This document shows, one piece after another, positions 25,709 through 34,409 of a DNA stretch of 64,000 nucleotides (positions are counted from its first letter, which is position 1; each line of letters begins with the position of its first letter). Position numbers and translations under genes: made by a program. Location of the stretch: contig NZ_JBEPSM010000001.1 of assembly GCF_040548815.1 (NCBI RefSeq), positions 1,860,001 to 1,924,000 on the forward strand. The letters are read 5' to 3'. The notes under the pieces are model-generated. The model saw only the letters and a program-made list of their open reading frames with translations. It was not told the DNA's origin and ran no database searches. The DNA is from Kaistia defluvii. GTDB taxonomy: Bacteria > Pseudomonadota > Alphaproteobacteria > Rhizobiales > Kaistiaceae.

Positions 25709-27100
25709 ATGACAACGACCCGCATCGAAACGGATACTTTCGGCCCGATCGAAGTGGCTTCCGACCGCTATTGGGGCGCGCAGGCGCAGCGTTCGCTCGG
25801 CAACTTCAAGATCGGCCTCGAGAAGCAGCCGCTGCCGATCGTGCGGGCGCTCGGCGTCGTCAAATATGCGGCGGCGCAGGTCAATGCCAAGCTCGGTCGC
25901 CTCGACCCGGACATCGCCCGCGCCATCGAGGCCGCCGCGCAGGAGGTGATCGACGGCAAGCTCGACGACCATTTCCCGCTCGTCGTCTGGCAGACCGGCT
26001 CCGGCACGCAGTCGAACATGAACGCCAATGAGGTGATCTCGAACCGCGCCATCGAGATGCTGGGCGGGGTGATGGGCTCCAAGAAGCCCGTGCACCCGAA
26101 CGACCACGTCAATATGAGCCAGTCGTCGAACGACACCTATCCGACGGCGATGCACATCGCCTCGGCCGAGGAAATCGTCCACCGTCTGCTGCCGGCGCTG
26201 AAGCACCTTCATGCCGCGCTTGCCGCCAAGTCAAAGGAATGGGCCGGCATCGTCAAGATCGGCCGCACCCATACGCAGGACGCGACCCCGCTGACGCTCG
26301 GCCAGGAATTCTCCGGCTACGCCCAGCAGGTCGAGAACGGCATCCGCCGCATCGAGATGACGCTGCCCGACCTGATGCAGCTCGCTCAGGGCGGCACAGC
26401 GGTCGGCACGGGCCTCAACGCCCCGGTCGGCTTCGCCGAGGATGTCGCCGCCGCGATCGCCGCGATCACCGGCCTGCCCTTCACCTCCGCCCCGAACAAG
26501 TTCGAGGCGCTGGCGGCCCATGACGCCATGGTGTTCAGCCACGGCGCCATCAACACGGTCGCCGGCTCGCTGTTCAAGATCGCCAATGACATCCGCCTGC
26601 TCGGCTCCGGCCCGCGCGCCGGCCTCGGCGAGCTGTCGCTGCCGGAAAACGAGCCCGGCTCGTCGATCATGCCGGGCAAGGTCAATCCGACCCAGTGCGA
26701 GGCGATGACCCAGGTCTGCGTCCAGGTGTTCGGCAACCAGGCCGCCATCACCTTCGCCGGCAGCCAGGGCCATTTCGAGCTCAACGTCTACAATCCGGTG
26801 ATGGCCTACAACTTCCTGCAGTCGGTGCGCATCCTCGCCGACGCGGCCGTGTCCTTCACCGACAATTGCGTCGTCGGCATCGAGCCGCGCCTCGACAACA
26901 TCAAGTCGGGCGTCGAGCGCTCGCTGATGCTCGTCACTGCGCTGGCGCCGAAGATTGGCTACGACAACGCCGCCAAGATCGCGAAGACGGCGCACAAGAA
27001 CGGCACGACGCTGCGCGAGGAAGCCGTCGTCGGCGGCTATGTGACCTCCGAGGAGTTCGACGAGATCGTCCGCCCCGAGGACATGATCGGCCCGAAATAG
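25709..27100 (+). CDS. fumC: Class II fumarate hydratase
   Basis: The iron-independent fumarase interconverts fumarate and malate in the TCA cycle. It has 463 residues, the usual homotetramer subunit length. Signatures: [80 protein letters not shown] and the fumarate-lyase signature [15 protein letters not shown]. It follows sspB in the same direction. An FNR/FixK-type palindrome lies 17 bases after the stop codon. Confidence 0.98.
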   Translation: MTTTRIETDTFGPIEVASDRYWGAQAQRSLGNFKIGLEKQPLPIVRALGVVKYAAAQVNAKLGRLDPDIARAIEAAAQEVIDGKLDDHFPLVVWQTGSGTQSNMNANEVISNRAIEMLGGVMGSKKPVHPNDHVNMSQSSNDTYPTAMHIASAEEIVHRLLPALKHLHAALAAKSKEWAGIVKIGRTHTQDATPLTLGQEFSGYAQQVENGIRRIEMTLPDLMQLAQGGTAVGTGLNAPVGFAEDVAAAIAAITGLPFTSAPNKFEALAAHDAMVFSHGAINTVAGSLFKIANDIRLLGSGPRAGLGELSLPENEPGSSIMPGKVNPTQCEAMTQVCVQVFGNQAAITFAGSQGHFELNVYNPVMAYNFLQSVRILADAAVSFTDNCVVGIEPRLDNIKSGVERSLMLVTALAPKIGYDNAAKIAKTAHKNGTTLREEAVVGGYVTSEEFDEIVRPEDMIGPK

Positions 27101-27117
27101 TCGGAATCTCGAACGGC

Positions 27118-27131
27118 TTGATATCGATCAA
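27118..27131. promoter_or_regulatory. FNR/FixK-type binding site
   Basis: TTGAT-ATCG-ATCAA is a perfect match to the symmetric FNR/FixK consensus TTGAT-N4-ATCAA. It lies between fumC and the DUF4169 gene. If bound as a class II activator site, transcription on the plus strand would start about 41 bases from its centre, near 27166. The target could be the DUF4169/RHH pair or a short transcript in the 27160-27390 interval. Confidence 0.6.
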
Positions 27132-27397
27132 AGCGGGGCGCATCATGAGCAGGTTACCTGCGCATGGAGCGCCTCGTGAGTTTTTACGCCAGCGATGTAA
27201 CGAGTAGCCGGCAACAGCCGCCCCGACGGAAGAAGCCAGATTAGCTGGCGTATCGTTTGGCTGCGCCCCGGCAATCTCGATGTGTTGTCATGGCCCAGGC
27301 CCACCGGTGCCCGAGGGGCTTTTCATGGAATTCGCCCCCTTCCGCAATGACCGCATCGGATCAAGGCCGCCTGGGCGGCCCATCGGGGAGATCGAGC

Positions 27398-27598
27398 ATG
27401 ACGGCAGAAATCATCAATCTGAACCGCCTCCGCAAGGAAAAAGCCCGCGCCGAGAAGGCTGCGACGGCCGAGGAAAACCGCGTCCGCTTCGGCCGCACCC
27501 GCGCCCAGAAGGCGCTGGACAGGATCTCGGCCGAAAAGGCCCGGCATCACGTCGACAACCATCGCCGTGACGACGAGGAAGATCCCACACCGGCATGA
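27398..27598 (+). CDS. DUF4169 family small basic protein
   Basis: 66 residues from the ATG at 27398, with GGGGAG eight bases upstream. The protein starts with EIINLNRLRKEKARAEKAAT and continues highly charged (ENRVRFGRTRAQKALDRISA) to an HHVDNHRRDDEE end. This is the DUF4169 pattern, short helical proteins often found after fumC in this order. Its 3' end overlaps the next gene by four bases (ATGA), so the two should be made together. Function unknown. Confidence 0.82.
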   Translation: MTAEIINLNRLRKEKARAEKAATAEENRVRFGRTRAQKALDRISAEKARHHVDNHRRDDEEDPTPA

Positions 27599-27846
27599 AG
27601 AAGCGTTCGGTCTCGATTGCCGGCCACCAGACGTCGATCTCGATCGAGGAGCCGTTCTGGCTGGCGCTGCGCGGGCTCGCCACGGAGCGCGGCCAGAGCC
27701 TGGCCGGCCTGATCGCCACGATTGACGGCGAACGCGCGGCCGAGACCAACCTCTCCTCCGCCATCCGCCTCGCCGTGCTCGCCTGGTATCAGGCGCGGCT
27801 CGAGGCCATCACGCCGACAGACCAGGCGCCCATCAGTTCGGAATAG
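27595..27846 (+). CDS. Ribbon-helix-helix domain protein
   Basis: 83 residues. The N-terminal strand KKRSVSIAGHQTSISIEEPF and helix FWLALRGLATERGQSLAGLI are the signature of a family of ribbon-helix-helix-like small proteins common in Rhizobiales next to fumC-DUF4169; SSAIRLAVLAWYQARLE is the second helix. It could bind DNA as a dimer, but the target is unknown. Its start overlaps the DUF4169 stop, and its end overlaps the convergent AsmA gene by 14 bases. Confidence 0.82.
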   Translation: MKKRSVSIAGHQTSISIEEPFWLALRGLATERGQSLAGLIATIDGERAAETNLSSAIRLAVLAWYQARLEAITPTDQAPISSE

Positions 27847-30800
27847 ATTCCGGCGGCGTCAGCCGCATCGGCGCGCCGCTATCGGCCGGTGGCACAGCCC
27901 GGCCCGGCGGAGTCGGCGGAACATCGCGCAGCAGGGATTCGATCCCGTTGGTGAAATCGAGCTGCTGGCGCTGCTCGGCCTCGGCGGCCCGGCGCGCACG
28001 CTCTTGGCGCTGCGCCTCGGCCTTGCGCGCAGCCTCGGCTGCCTTCTTGGCGGCGGCGGCCTCCGCCGCGGCCTTCTTCGCAGCCTGCTTGGCAGCCGCC
28101 TCGGCGGCCAGCCTGGCCTCCTCCGCCTTGCGGGCAGCATCCGACCGGCGCTGGTCGTCCTCGCGGGCAAAGCGAACCAGACGGTTGAGCTTTTCCTTTT
28201 CCAGGATCTCGGCCTGCAGCTTCTCGATCCGCTCGACTTCGCGCTCGAAGGCGCGCACCGACAGGAAGCCGGCGAGCGGCGCCACATCGATGCGCCGCGT
28301 CGGCGCATCCAGCGGCCCGGAGAAGACGAGCCCCACCTGCGGGATCGCCCCGCTCACCCGATCCTCGCCCGGATCGATCGTGAGGGTCCACTGGCTGTCA
28401 ATCGTGTCTGCGTTCAGGTCGATCGTCGCGCCGCCCACCATCGTCGCGCTCTTGCTGACGACGTTGAGATTTTGCGCGCGGATCGTGCCGGCGGCGATCG
28501 AGAACGCGCCCTCGACGCGCTCGAAAGCCAGCGTGCCGGCATCGAGATAGCCCGCGAACAGCTTGCGCAGTTCCGCCTCGCCGATCTCGCGGCCGGCATT
28601 CGAGGCGCGGATCACGGCGCCAAACGCCTCCGGATTGACGAAGCGGGCCGAACCCTGCCCGATCGACAGCGAACCGCCGCCGGCAAGCGAGGAGACGACG
28701 CCGGAGACCGAGCGGCCGCTGCCGTCGAACTGGCCGGAGAAGTCGAACGTGCCGTCGGCGACCGACCGCCCGTCGCGCTGCCAGACGACGTCGGCGAGCG
28801 CCGCGCCCTTGACCGAAAGCTGCCCGGAGATGGCGGCGTCGCCTTCGGGATTGACGATAGACAGCGAGCCGGTCGCCTTGCCGCCGGCAAAATCGCCATT
28901 CGTCAGCCGCACTTCCGTCCGGTCGCCGGAGAAGCTCGATTCAACCGCCGCATTGGTGACGACTAGATTGTCGCTGATCGAAAGCCGATCGGCGGAAATC
29001 CGGAAGCTCGCGTCGAAGCCCTCGATCACCGGGCGCCCGAAGGTGGTCTTCGACCAGACGCTTTCCGTGTTGCTCAGGAGATCCGGCGGCAGCCCGAGGC
29101 CGAGCGCGGTGACCAGCGCCAGATCCGCCTCGTCGACCGCCACGTCGCCCTTCAGCTTCCAGCGGCCGGCATCGCGGCCGAAGTCGATCATGCCGCTCGA
29201 ATAAGCGCCGCCGAGGCGGGCATCGCGGAAGGAAAGCGTTGCGCTGCCATCCTTGATGTCGAGCGACGTCGCCGCCTCCAGCGGCAGCTTCTCGGCAATG
29301 CCCGGCAGGCCCAGTCCGGCCAGCGACAGAGCCGGCGTGGCGTCGGCGCTGTTCGCCGTGACCGTGCCCTGGAAATTCGGCAGACCCGCATCATCAATAC
29401 CGATCTTGCCGTCGCTCACATAGGAGAGGCCCGCGAATTCGCCTTTGATCGAGGCGGCCACGCCGTCGGCCAGCGTTCCGCCTCCGTCGACCGTCTCCAC
29501 CGCGATCCGCGCGCGGCCGGGCTTGTCGAGCGGCAGCGCCTGATAGCCGAGCTGGCGCAGCAGATGCCCGGCGTCGGCGCTGTCCACGGCGGCCGAAACC
29601 TTGAGCTCGCCATCGCGCCATGCCGCCGGCGTTCCCTTGAAGCCGAGCGCCATGTCGATCGCGGTGCCGCCGGCCGTACCGTTCACCGTCAGATTGGCGT
29701 GCGTGATGCCGTCCTGGGCGCGGGCGCTGATGACCGAATCGAGGATCGCCGGGCCGAGCAGAGGCGCGGCGCTCTTGAACCAGCGCGCGATGCCGGTTGC
29801 CGGCACCAGCCGTTCGACGAGGGTCGATGCGCCGGTCAGGTCCGATGCGTCGATCGAAACGGAGAGCTGGCCGTTCGGCGCCCCGGCGAGATCCGCCACG
29901 CGACCGCTGGCCGTGATCGCGGCGCCCGCGACATTGCCGATCGAAAGCTTCCTGGCCACCAGGACGCCGCTCGAAAGGCTGCCGTCGACGACGACCTTTT
30001 CCAGCGTGACATCGTCGATATCGAGGGATTCCGTCGCAAGCTTGATCTGAAAATCATCGGCCAGACCACCGGTGTGGTTGAGGCTTTGCCCTGCAAACAG
30101 CTCGGTCAGCGCCGCAAGCTGGTTGTAGTCGAGGCGGTCCGCTGTCAGGTCAACGGTAAGGTTGCGCCGGCCGGTCGAGGAGGCCTGCTGCCAGGCGAGG
30201 TTGCCGCGCAGGTCCGAGTTCTGCATCTGCGCCGTCATGCCGGAGACGCCGAACGAGCCCGGCCCAAGGTGCAGCTGGCCGTTCATCTCGAAGGCGCGAA
30301 GCTGCGGCATCGCCGCCACCTTGCCGCCCCGCCACCAGGCGGCGAAGGTCGAGGGCTGATCCGACACCAGCCGCACGGCGCCGTCAAACGTCGCCTTGGG
30401 TGAAGTCGTGATGACGCCATCGGCCGCGAGGCGGGTACGCCCCGGCAGGTCTGCTCCCAGCTCCTCGATCTTCCAGCCATTCTCGGCAGTGACCGCGTCG
30501 AAACGCAGGTTCTGGATCACCGAACCGCCGATGACGATGCCGGGAATGTCGAAGCCGACCCGGCCCGGAATGGTCGGCACCGGAATTCCGGCGAGCCCCG
30601 TCACGATCGCCTGCGACGCGAGGTCGACGCTGGCCGGCTCGTTCGGCCCCTTGCCGATCGAGCGGTCGAGATCGAGCTGGCGCGCCTTCAGCACAGCGTC
30701 GAAGCGCATGGCCTTGCCGAGATCGACGGAAGCCGCGCCCGTCAGGCTGTAGGGCCGGTCCGCCGGTCCCTGCGACAGCGTGAAGGCCGGCAGCCGCAAC

Positions 30801-31618
30801 TGTTCCGGGCGGAGATCGTAGCTGCCGGACGCCCGCCATCCGAGCGACGGCTTCTTGCCCGCCGGCGTGCCGTCATCGTCCTCGACATGCGCCAGCGTGA
30901 AATTGCCGGCCCAGGTCAGGCCCTTGTCGTCGAGACCGAGCGGACCCTCGGCCGAGACGGCGATCGGCATATTGGCCGGGTTGGCCTCCAGCTTGACGCG
31001 GATCGTATGATCGTCATCGCGCCGGCCGGTCGCGATCCGGAAGGTAGACGGCACGCCATCGGCGACGAGGCCGCCCTCGACCTTCCAGGGCCCCAGCAGC
31101 GAGCGCGCATCGACGGCCGCATTGATGCCGGTCAGCAATACCGAACGACCGGTGCGCAGGTCGCGATAGTCGATCGAACCGTCTGAAATATCGACCTTTT
31201 CCAGCGTCACGGCATCGGGATCGAGCGTCTTGGACGCCTCCGAGCGGCGCAGCCAGTCGGGCGTGCCATCGGCTCCGACCGTCACCTGCAGGCTCGGCCG
31301 GGTGATCGCCATGTCGACGACCTTGAACGTGCCTGTGATCAGGGGGATCAGCTCGATCCGGACAGCGAACCGGTCGATCTTCATCATCGGCTCGCCGGGG
31401 GTGCCGCCGACCCGAACATCGGTGAAGACGAGCGAAGGCATCGGCAGCAGGGAGGCATCGGCCGTGCCTGCCACGGTCACCGGCTGGCCAAGGATCTTCT
31501 CTGCCTCACGCTCGAAGGTCGAACGGAAGGCATTCCAGTCCACGAACCAAGGGATCACCAGCGCCGATACGAGAACGGCGATGATGATGCCCCCGATGAT
31601 CAGATACAGCCTGTTCAG
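27833..31618 (-). CDS. Large AsmA family envelope protein (CTG start proposed)
   Basis: About 1261 residues. The AsmA N-terminal domain is clear: NRLYLIIGGIIIAVLVSALV, then WNAFRSTFEREAEKILGQ-PVTVAG and LPMPSLVFTDVRVGGTPGEP. The long repetitive beta-rich body and a second AsmA-type region (LAGGGSLSIGQGSARFVNPE) follow. The last 130 residues are an Ala/Lys/Glu-rich coiled coil. AsmA-like proteins are inner-membrane anchored, beta-groove periplasmic proteins implicated in lipid transfer to the outer membrane. The membrane anchor is encoded only if translation begins at CTG 31616-31618, which has GGAGG five bases upstream; the first conventional start in this frame, GTG at 31558, would remove it. 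Confidence 0.87.
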   Translation of the reverse strand: MNRLYLIIGGIIIAVLVSALVIPWFVDWNAFRSTFEREAEKILGQPVTVAGTADASLLPMPSLVFTDVRVGGTPGEPMMKIDRFAVRIELIPLITGTFKVVDMAITRPSLQVTVGADGTPDWLRRSEASKTLDPDAVTLEKVDISDGSIDYRDLRTGRSVLLTGINAAVDARSLLGPWKVEGGLVADGVPSTFRIATGRRDDDHTIRVKLEANPANMPIAVSAEGPLGLDDKGLTWAGNFTLAHVEDDDGTPAGKKPSLGWRASGSYDLRPEQLRLPAFTLSQGPADRPYSLTGAASVDLGKAMRFDAVLKARQLDLDRSIGKGPNEPASVDLASQAIVTGLAGIPVPTIPGRVGFDIPGIVIGGSVIQNLRFDAVTAENGWKIEELGADLPGRTRLAADGVITTSPKATFDGAVRLVSDQPSTFAAWWRGGKVAAMPQLRAFEMNGQLHLGPGSFGVSGMTAQMQNSDLRGNLAWQQASSTGRRNLTVDLTADRLDYNQLAALTELFAGQSLNHTGGLADDFQIKLATESLDIDDVTLEKVVVDGSLSSGVLVARKLSIGNVAGAAITASGRVADLAGAPNGQLSVSIDASDLTGASTLVERLVPATGIARWFKSAAPLLGPAILDSVISARAQDGITHANLTVNGTAGGTAIDMALGFKGTPAAWRDGELKVSAAVDSADAGHLLRQLGYQALPLDKPGRARIAVETVDGGGTLADGVAASIKGEFAGLSYVSDGKIGIDDAGLPNFQGTVTANSADATPALSLAGLGLPGIAEKLPLEAATSLDIKDGSATLSFRDARLGGAYSSGMIDFGRDAGRWKLKGDVAVDEADLALVTALGLGLPPDLLSNTESVWSKTTFGRPVIEGFDASFRISADRLSISDNLVVTNAAVESSFSGDRTEVRLTNGDFAGGKATGSLSIVNPEGDAAISGQLSVKGAALADVVWQRDGRSVADGTFDFSGQFDGSGRSVSGVVSSLAGGGSLSIGQGSARFVNPEAFGAVIRASNAGREIGEAELRKLFAGYLDAGTLAFERVEGAFSIAAGTIRAQNLNVVSKSATMVGGATIDLNADTIDSQWTLTIDPGEDRVSGAIPQVGLVFSGPLDAPTRRIDVAPLAGFLSVRAFEREVERIEKLQAEILEKEKLNRLVRFAREDDQRRSDAARKAEEARLAAEAAAKQAAKKAAAEAAAAKKAAEAARKAEAQRQERARRAAEAEQRQQLDFTNGIESLLRDVPPTPPGRAVPPADSGAPMRLTPPESIPN

Positions 31619-31639
31619 CTCAGCCTCCGCTATGCCACG

Positions 31640-33061
31640 TCATGCATCGGGCAGGATCTTGCCCGGATTGAGGATCCCGAGCGGGTCCAGCGCCGCCTTG
31701 ATCACTCGCATGATGTCGAGACCGTGGCCATGCTCCTTGACGAGATATTTGCGCTTGCCCTGGCCGACGCCATGTTCGCCGGTGCAGGTGCCGTCAAGCG
31801 CGATGGCCCGCTCGTTCATCCGGCTGATCACGGCTTCCGCCTTAGCGATCTCTTCCGGATTGGTGATGTCGATCAGCAGCTGGGTGTGAAAATTGCCGTC
31901 ACCGACATGGCCGACGACCGGCCCGATCAAGCCATTGGCCGCGATATCGGCGCTGGTTTCGGCCACGCATTCGGCCAGCATCGAGATCGGCACGCAGACG
32001 TCGGTCGAGACGCTCTGGATGGTGTCGCCGGGCCGAAGCCCCTTCACGGCGAAATAGGAATCGTGCCGCGCCTGCCAGAGCTTGGTGCGGTCCTCCGGAC
32101 GCGTCGCCGAGGCGAATTCGCCGCCGTTGAATTCCTGCGCGATCGCGGCGAACTGCTCCGACTGTTCCAGCACCGAGGCCGGCGAGCCGTGGAACTCGAG
32201 GAACAGATGCGGCGTCTCGGGCAGGCCGAGCTTGGCGAACTCGTTGGTGGCGCGGATCATCATGGCGTCGCCGAGCTCGACGCGGGCGATCGGGATGCCG
32301 CTCTGGATCGTCAGGATCGCCGCGTTGCAGGCGTCCTCCACGGTCGGGAACGAGCAGACGCCGGCGGCGACCGATTCCGGCAGGCCATGCAGGCGTACCG
32401 TCACCTCGGTGATGATGCCGAGCGTCCCTTCCGAGCCGACCAGCAGGCGGGTCAGGTCATAGCCGGCCGAGCTCTTCTTGGCGCGGCTGCCGGTGCGGAG
32501 GATCGAGCCATCGGCCATGACGGCCGTCAAACGGACGACGTTCTCCCGCATCGTGCCATAGCGCACGGCATTGGTGCCGGAAGCGCGCGTCGCCGCCATG
32601 CCGCCAAGGCTGGCATCGGCGCCGGGATCGATCGGGAAGAAGAGGCCCTGGTCGCGGATGTAATTGTTGAGCTGGATGCGCGTGACGCCCGCCTCGACCG
32701 TGCAGTCGAGATCCTCGGCATGCACCGCGACGATCTTGTTCATCTGCGACAGGTCGATCGACACGCCGCCGAACGGCGCGTTGACATGGCCTTCCAGCGA
32801 GGTGCCGGTGCCGAAGGGGATGATCGGCACGCGGTGCGCGGCGCAGATCTTCACGATCTCGGAGACTTCCTCCGTCGACGTGGCGAACACCACCGCATCG
32901 GCCGGTTCGTTCGGGAGCCAGGTGGTCGTATTGGCATGCTGGCGCCGGACCTCGAGCCCGCGCGTAAAGCGCGAGCCGAAGCGCTCCTGCAGAAGATTGA
33001 GCGCCGTGGCGAGCGCCACTTCGTCACGCGCATCATCATGGCGCAGCGCCGAAACTACCAT
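31640..33061 (-). CDS. FAD-linked 2-hydroxy-acid dehydrogenase (D-lactate/glycolate type)
   Basis: 473 residues from the ATG at 33061, with GGGAGG nine bases upstream; this is preferred over ATG 33088 and the farther start at 33127. The PCMH-type FAD-binding domain carries VPIIPFGTGTSLEGHVNAPF, DLDCTVEAGVTRIQLNNYIR, FPIDPGADASLGGMAATRAS and LLVGSEGTLGIITEVTVRLH. The C-terminal cap domain ends with GTCTGEHGVGQGKRKYL and DPLGILNPGKILP, as in GlcD and cytochrome-linked D-lactate dehydrogenases. Substrate probably D-lactate or glycolate, electrons to quinone or cytochrome. It lies between the MDR oxidoreductase gene and AsmA (21-base gap). Confidence 0.92.
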   Translation of the reverse strand: MVVSALRHDDARDEVALATALNLLQERFGSRFTRGLEVRRQHANTTTWLPNEPADAVVFATSTEEVSEIVKICAAHRVPIIPFGTGTSLEGHVNAPFGGVSIDLSQMNKIVAVHAEDLDCTVEAGVTRIQLNNYIRDQGLFFPIDPGADASLGGMAATRASGTNAVRYGTMRENVVRLTAVMADGSILRTGSRAKKSSAGYDLTRLLVGSEGTLGIITEVTVRLHGLPESVAAGVCSFPTVEDACNAAILTIQSGIPIARVELGDAMMIRATNEFAKLGLPETPHLFLEFHGSPASVLEQSEQFAAIAQEFNGGEFASATRPEDRTKLWQARHDSYFAVKGLRPGDTIQSVSTDVCVPISMLAECVAETSADIAANGLIGPVVGHVGDGNFHTQLLIDITNPEEIAKAEAVISRMNERAIALDGTCTGEHGVGQGKRKYLVKEHGHGLDIMRVIKAALDPLGILNPGKILPDA

Positions 33062-33235
33062 ACTGAAAAGCCTCCCGAACGATTTCATGGCTCGCTCGCC
33101 ATGGTGCGCGCAACCTAGCAAAACCATGCTGCCACGCCAAAGACTTCCTGCCGCTTTCGCGCCCTGCCCTGCGCCGAAATCGACGGTTTCACACGGCGCA
33201 GTGGCCCGACTCGGAATAGCCTACCAGCCGGTTCG

Positions 33236-34219
33236 TCACACCGAACCCCGGATGGCGATCTTGCCCGACCGGCCGGGCCGATCGCTGGCAGCGGCGGCCG
33301 CGGCCGCCTCCGTGAGGGCGAATCTTTCGTCGACGGTCAATCGGAGCTCGCCGGAGGCCGCCAGCCGGACCAGTTCGCCGATCAGGCGCCCCATTTCGAC
33401 CTTGTCGGTCGACTGCATGCGCCGTGCGCCCCAGAACCCCTTCACGGACACCTGCCGGAAGATAAGGTCGCCGGAGCTGATCACCAGCGGCTTGTTCGAC
33501 ATCGCGCCGAAGGACATCAGCATTCCGCCCTCGGCCAGGAGGCTGGTGAGCCGGCCGCCCTCCTCGCCGCCGACGGAATCGACCGCCCGCAGGATCGACC
33601 CGCTGCCGACCAGCGCCCGAACACGATCCTCCCAGCCGGCGCTTTCTGTGGAGACGACGTTGTCGACGCCGAGCGCCGCGAGTTCGGCAATGCCCTCGTC
33701 GCGCCGGACCAGCCCCACGACCTTGATCCCGCGCGCCTTGGCCAGCATGGCAACAATCTTGCCGACCGCGCCATTGGCCGCGTTCTGGATCATCCACTGG
33801 CCGCTGCCGATCTGCAGGTCTTCCAGCAGCATCAGCGAACTGAGCGGCATCGCGATCAGCTGGCAGCCCGTGTCGTCGTCGATCGCGTCCGGCAGCGGCA
33901 CCGCCGAGGCGGCCTTGGCCACGAAGCTTTCAGCCCAGGCACCCAGCACACCCGCGACAACGACGCGCTGGCCGATGGCCGGCACCGTTACGTCCGCGCC
34001 CTGCGCCTCGACGACGCCGACCGCCTCGCTGCCGCCGATCGCCGGCAGGACCGGCTTGTAGCCATAGGTGCCGCGAATGGTCCAAAGATCGTGGTTATGA
34101 ATGGGCGACAGCGTCATGCGGACGCGGATCTCGCCGGGGCCGGGCTCCGGCGTCGGCCGCTCGCCGGTCACCAGAACCTCGGTCGGATCGCCGAAACGCT
34201 CGTAAATGGCCGCTTGCAT
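33236..34219 (-). CDS. Zinc-type/quinone oxidoreductase-like MDR family dehydrogenase
   Basis: 327 residues from the ATG at 34219, with AGGAG nine bases upstream. It belongs to the medium-chain dehydrogenase/reductase superfamily: GroES-like fold 1-120 (MQAAIYERFGDPTEVLVTGE, HNHDLWTIRGTYGYKPVLPA, IGGSEAVGVVEAQGADV) and an NAD(P)-binding fold with QNAANGAVGKIVAMLAKARG and VDSVGGEEGGRL. The structural-zinc cysteines of true alcohol dehydrogenases are not seen, so it is closer to quinone oxidoreductase/enoyl reductase relatives (MECR/ETR-like). Substrate unknown. Confidence 0.88.
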   Translation of the reverse strand: MQAAIYERFGDPTEVLVTGERPTPEPGPGEIRVRMTLSPIHNHDLWTIRGTYGYKPVLPAIGGSEAVGVVEAQGADVTVPAIGQRVVVAGVLGAWAESFVAKAASAVPLPDAIDDDTGCQLIAMPLSSLMLLEDLQIGSGQWMIQNAANGAVGKIVAMLAKARGIKVVGLVRRDEGIAELAALGVDNVVSTESAGWEDRVRALVGSGSILRAVDSVGGEEGGRLTSLLAEGGMLMSFGAMSNKPLVISSGDLIFRQVSVKGFWGARRMQSTDKVEMGRLIGELVRLAASGELRLTVDERFALTEAAAAAAASDRPGRSGKIAIRGSV

Positions 34220-34409
34220 GGGTCGCACTCCTGTTTCTCCTGCCCATAGGTAGCGCGCCCATGCCGCCCCCGCAAACCGCGCCGGAGCGGAAAAAGGCGG
34301 CCTCGCGCTTGGACAGGCGCGTTCTCCTTCTGTACGAAAGCTGGAATGGACGGCTGCCACGGTCCATATTTGTTCTCATGTATAGTTCTTCGAATCGACC
34401 GCCCCGCAT

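Noticed and set aside
27164..27244. 26-codon frame after the FNR box
   Set aside because: No Shine-Dalgarno and no recognised protein; kept only as a note in the FNR-box finding because it coincides with a predicted start site.
34372..34388. Possible LexA box GTTC...GTTC before the helicase gene
   Set aside because: The spacing is nine bases; the alphaproteobacterial LexA direct repeat needs seven. No second match nearby.
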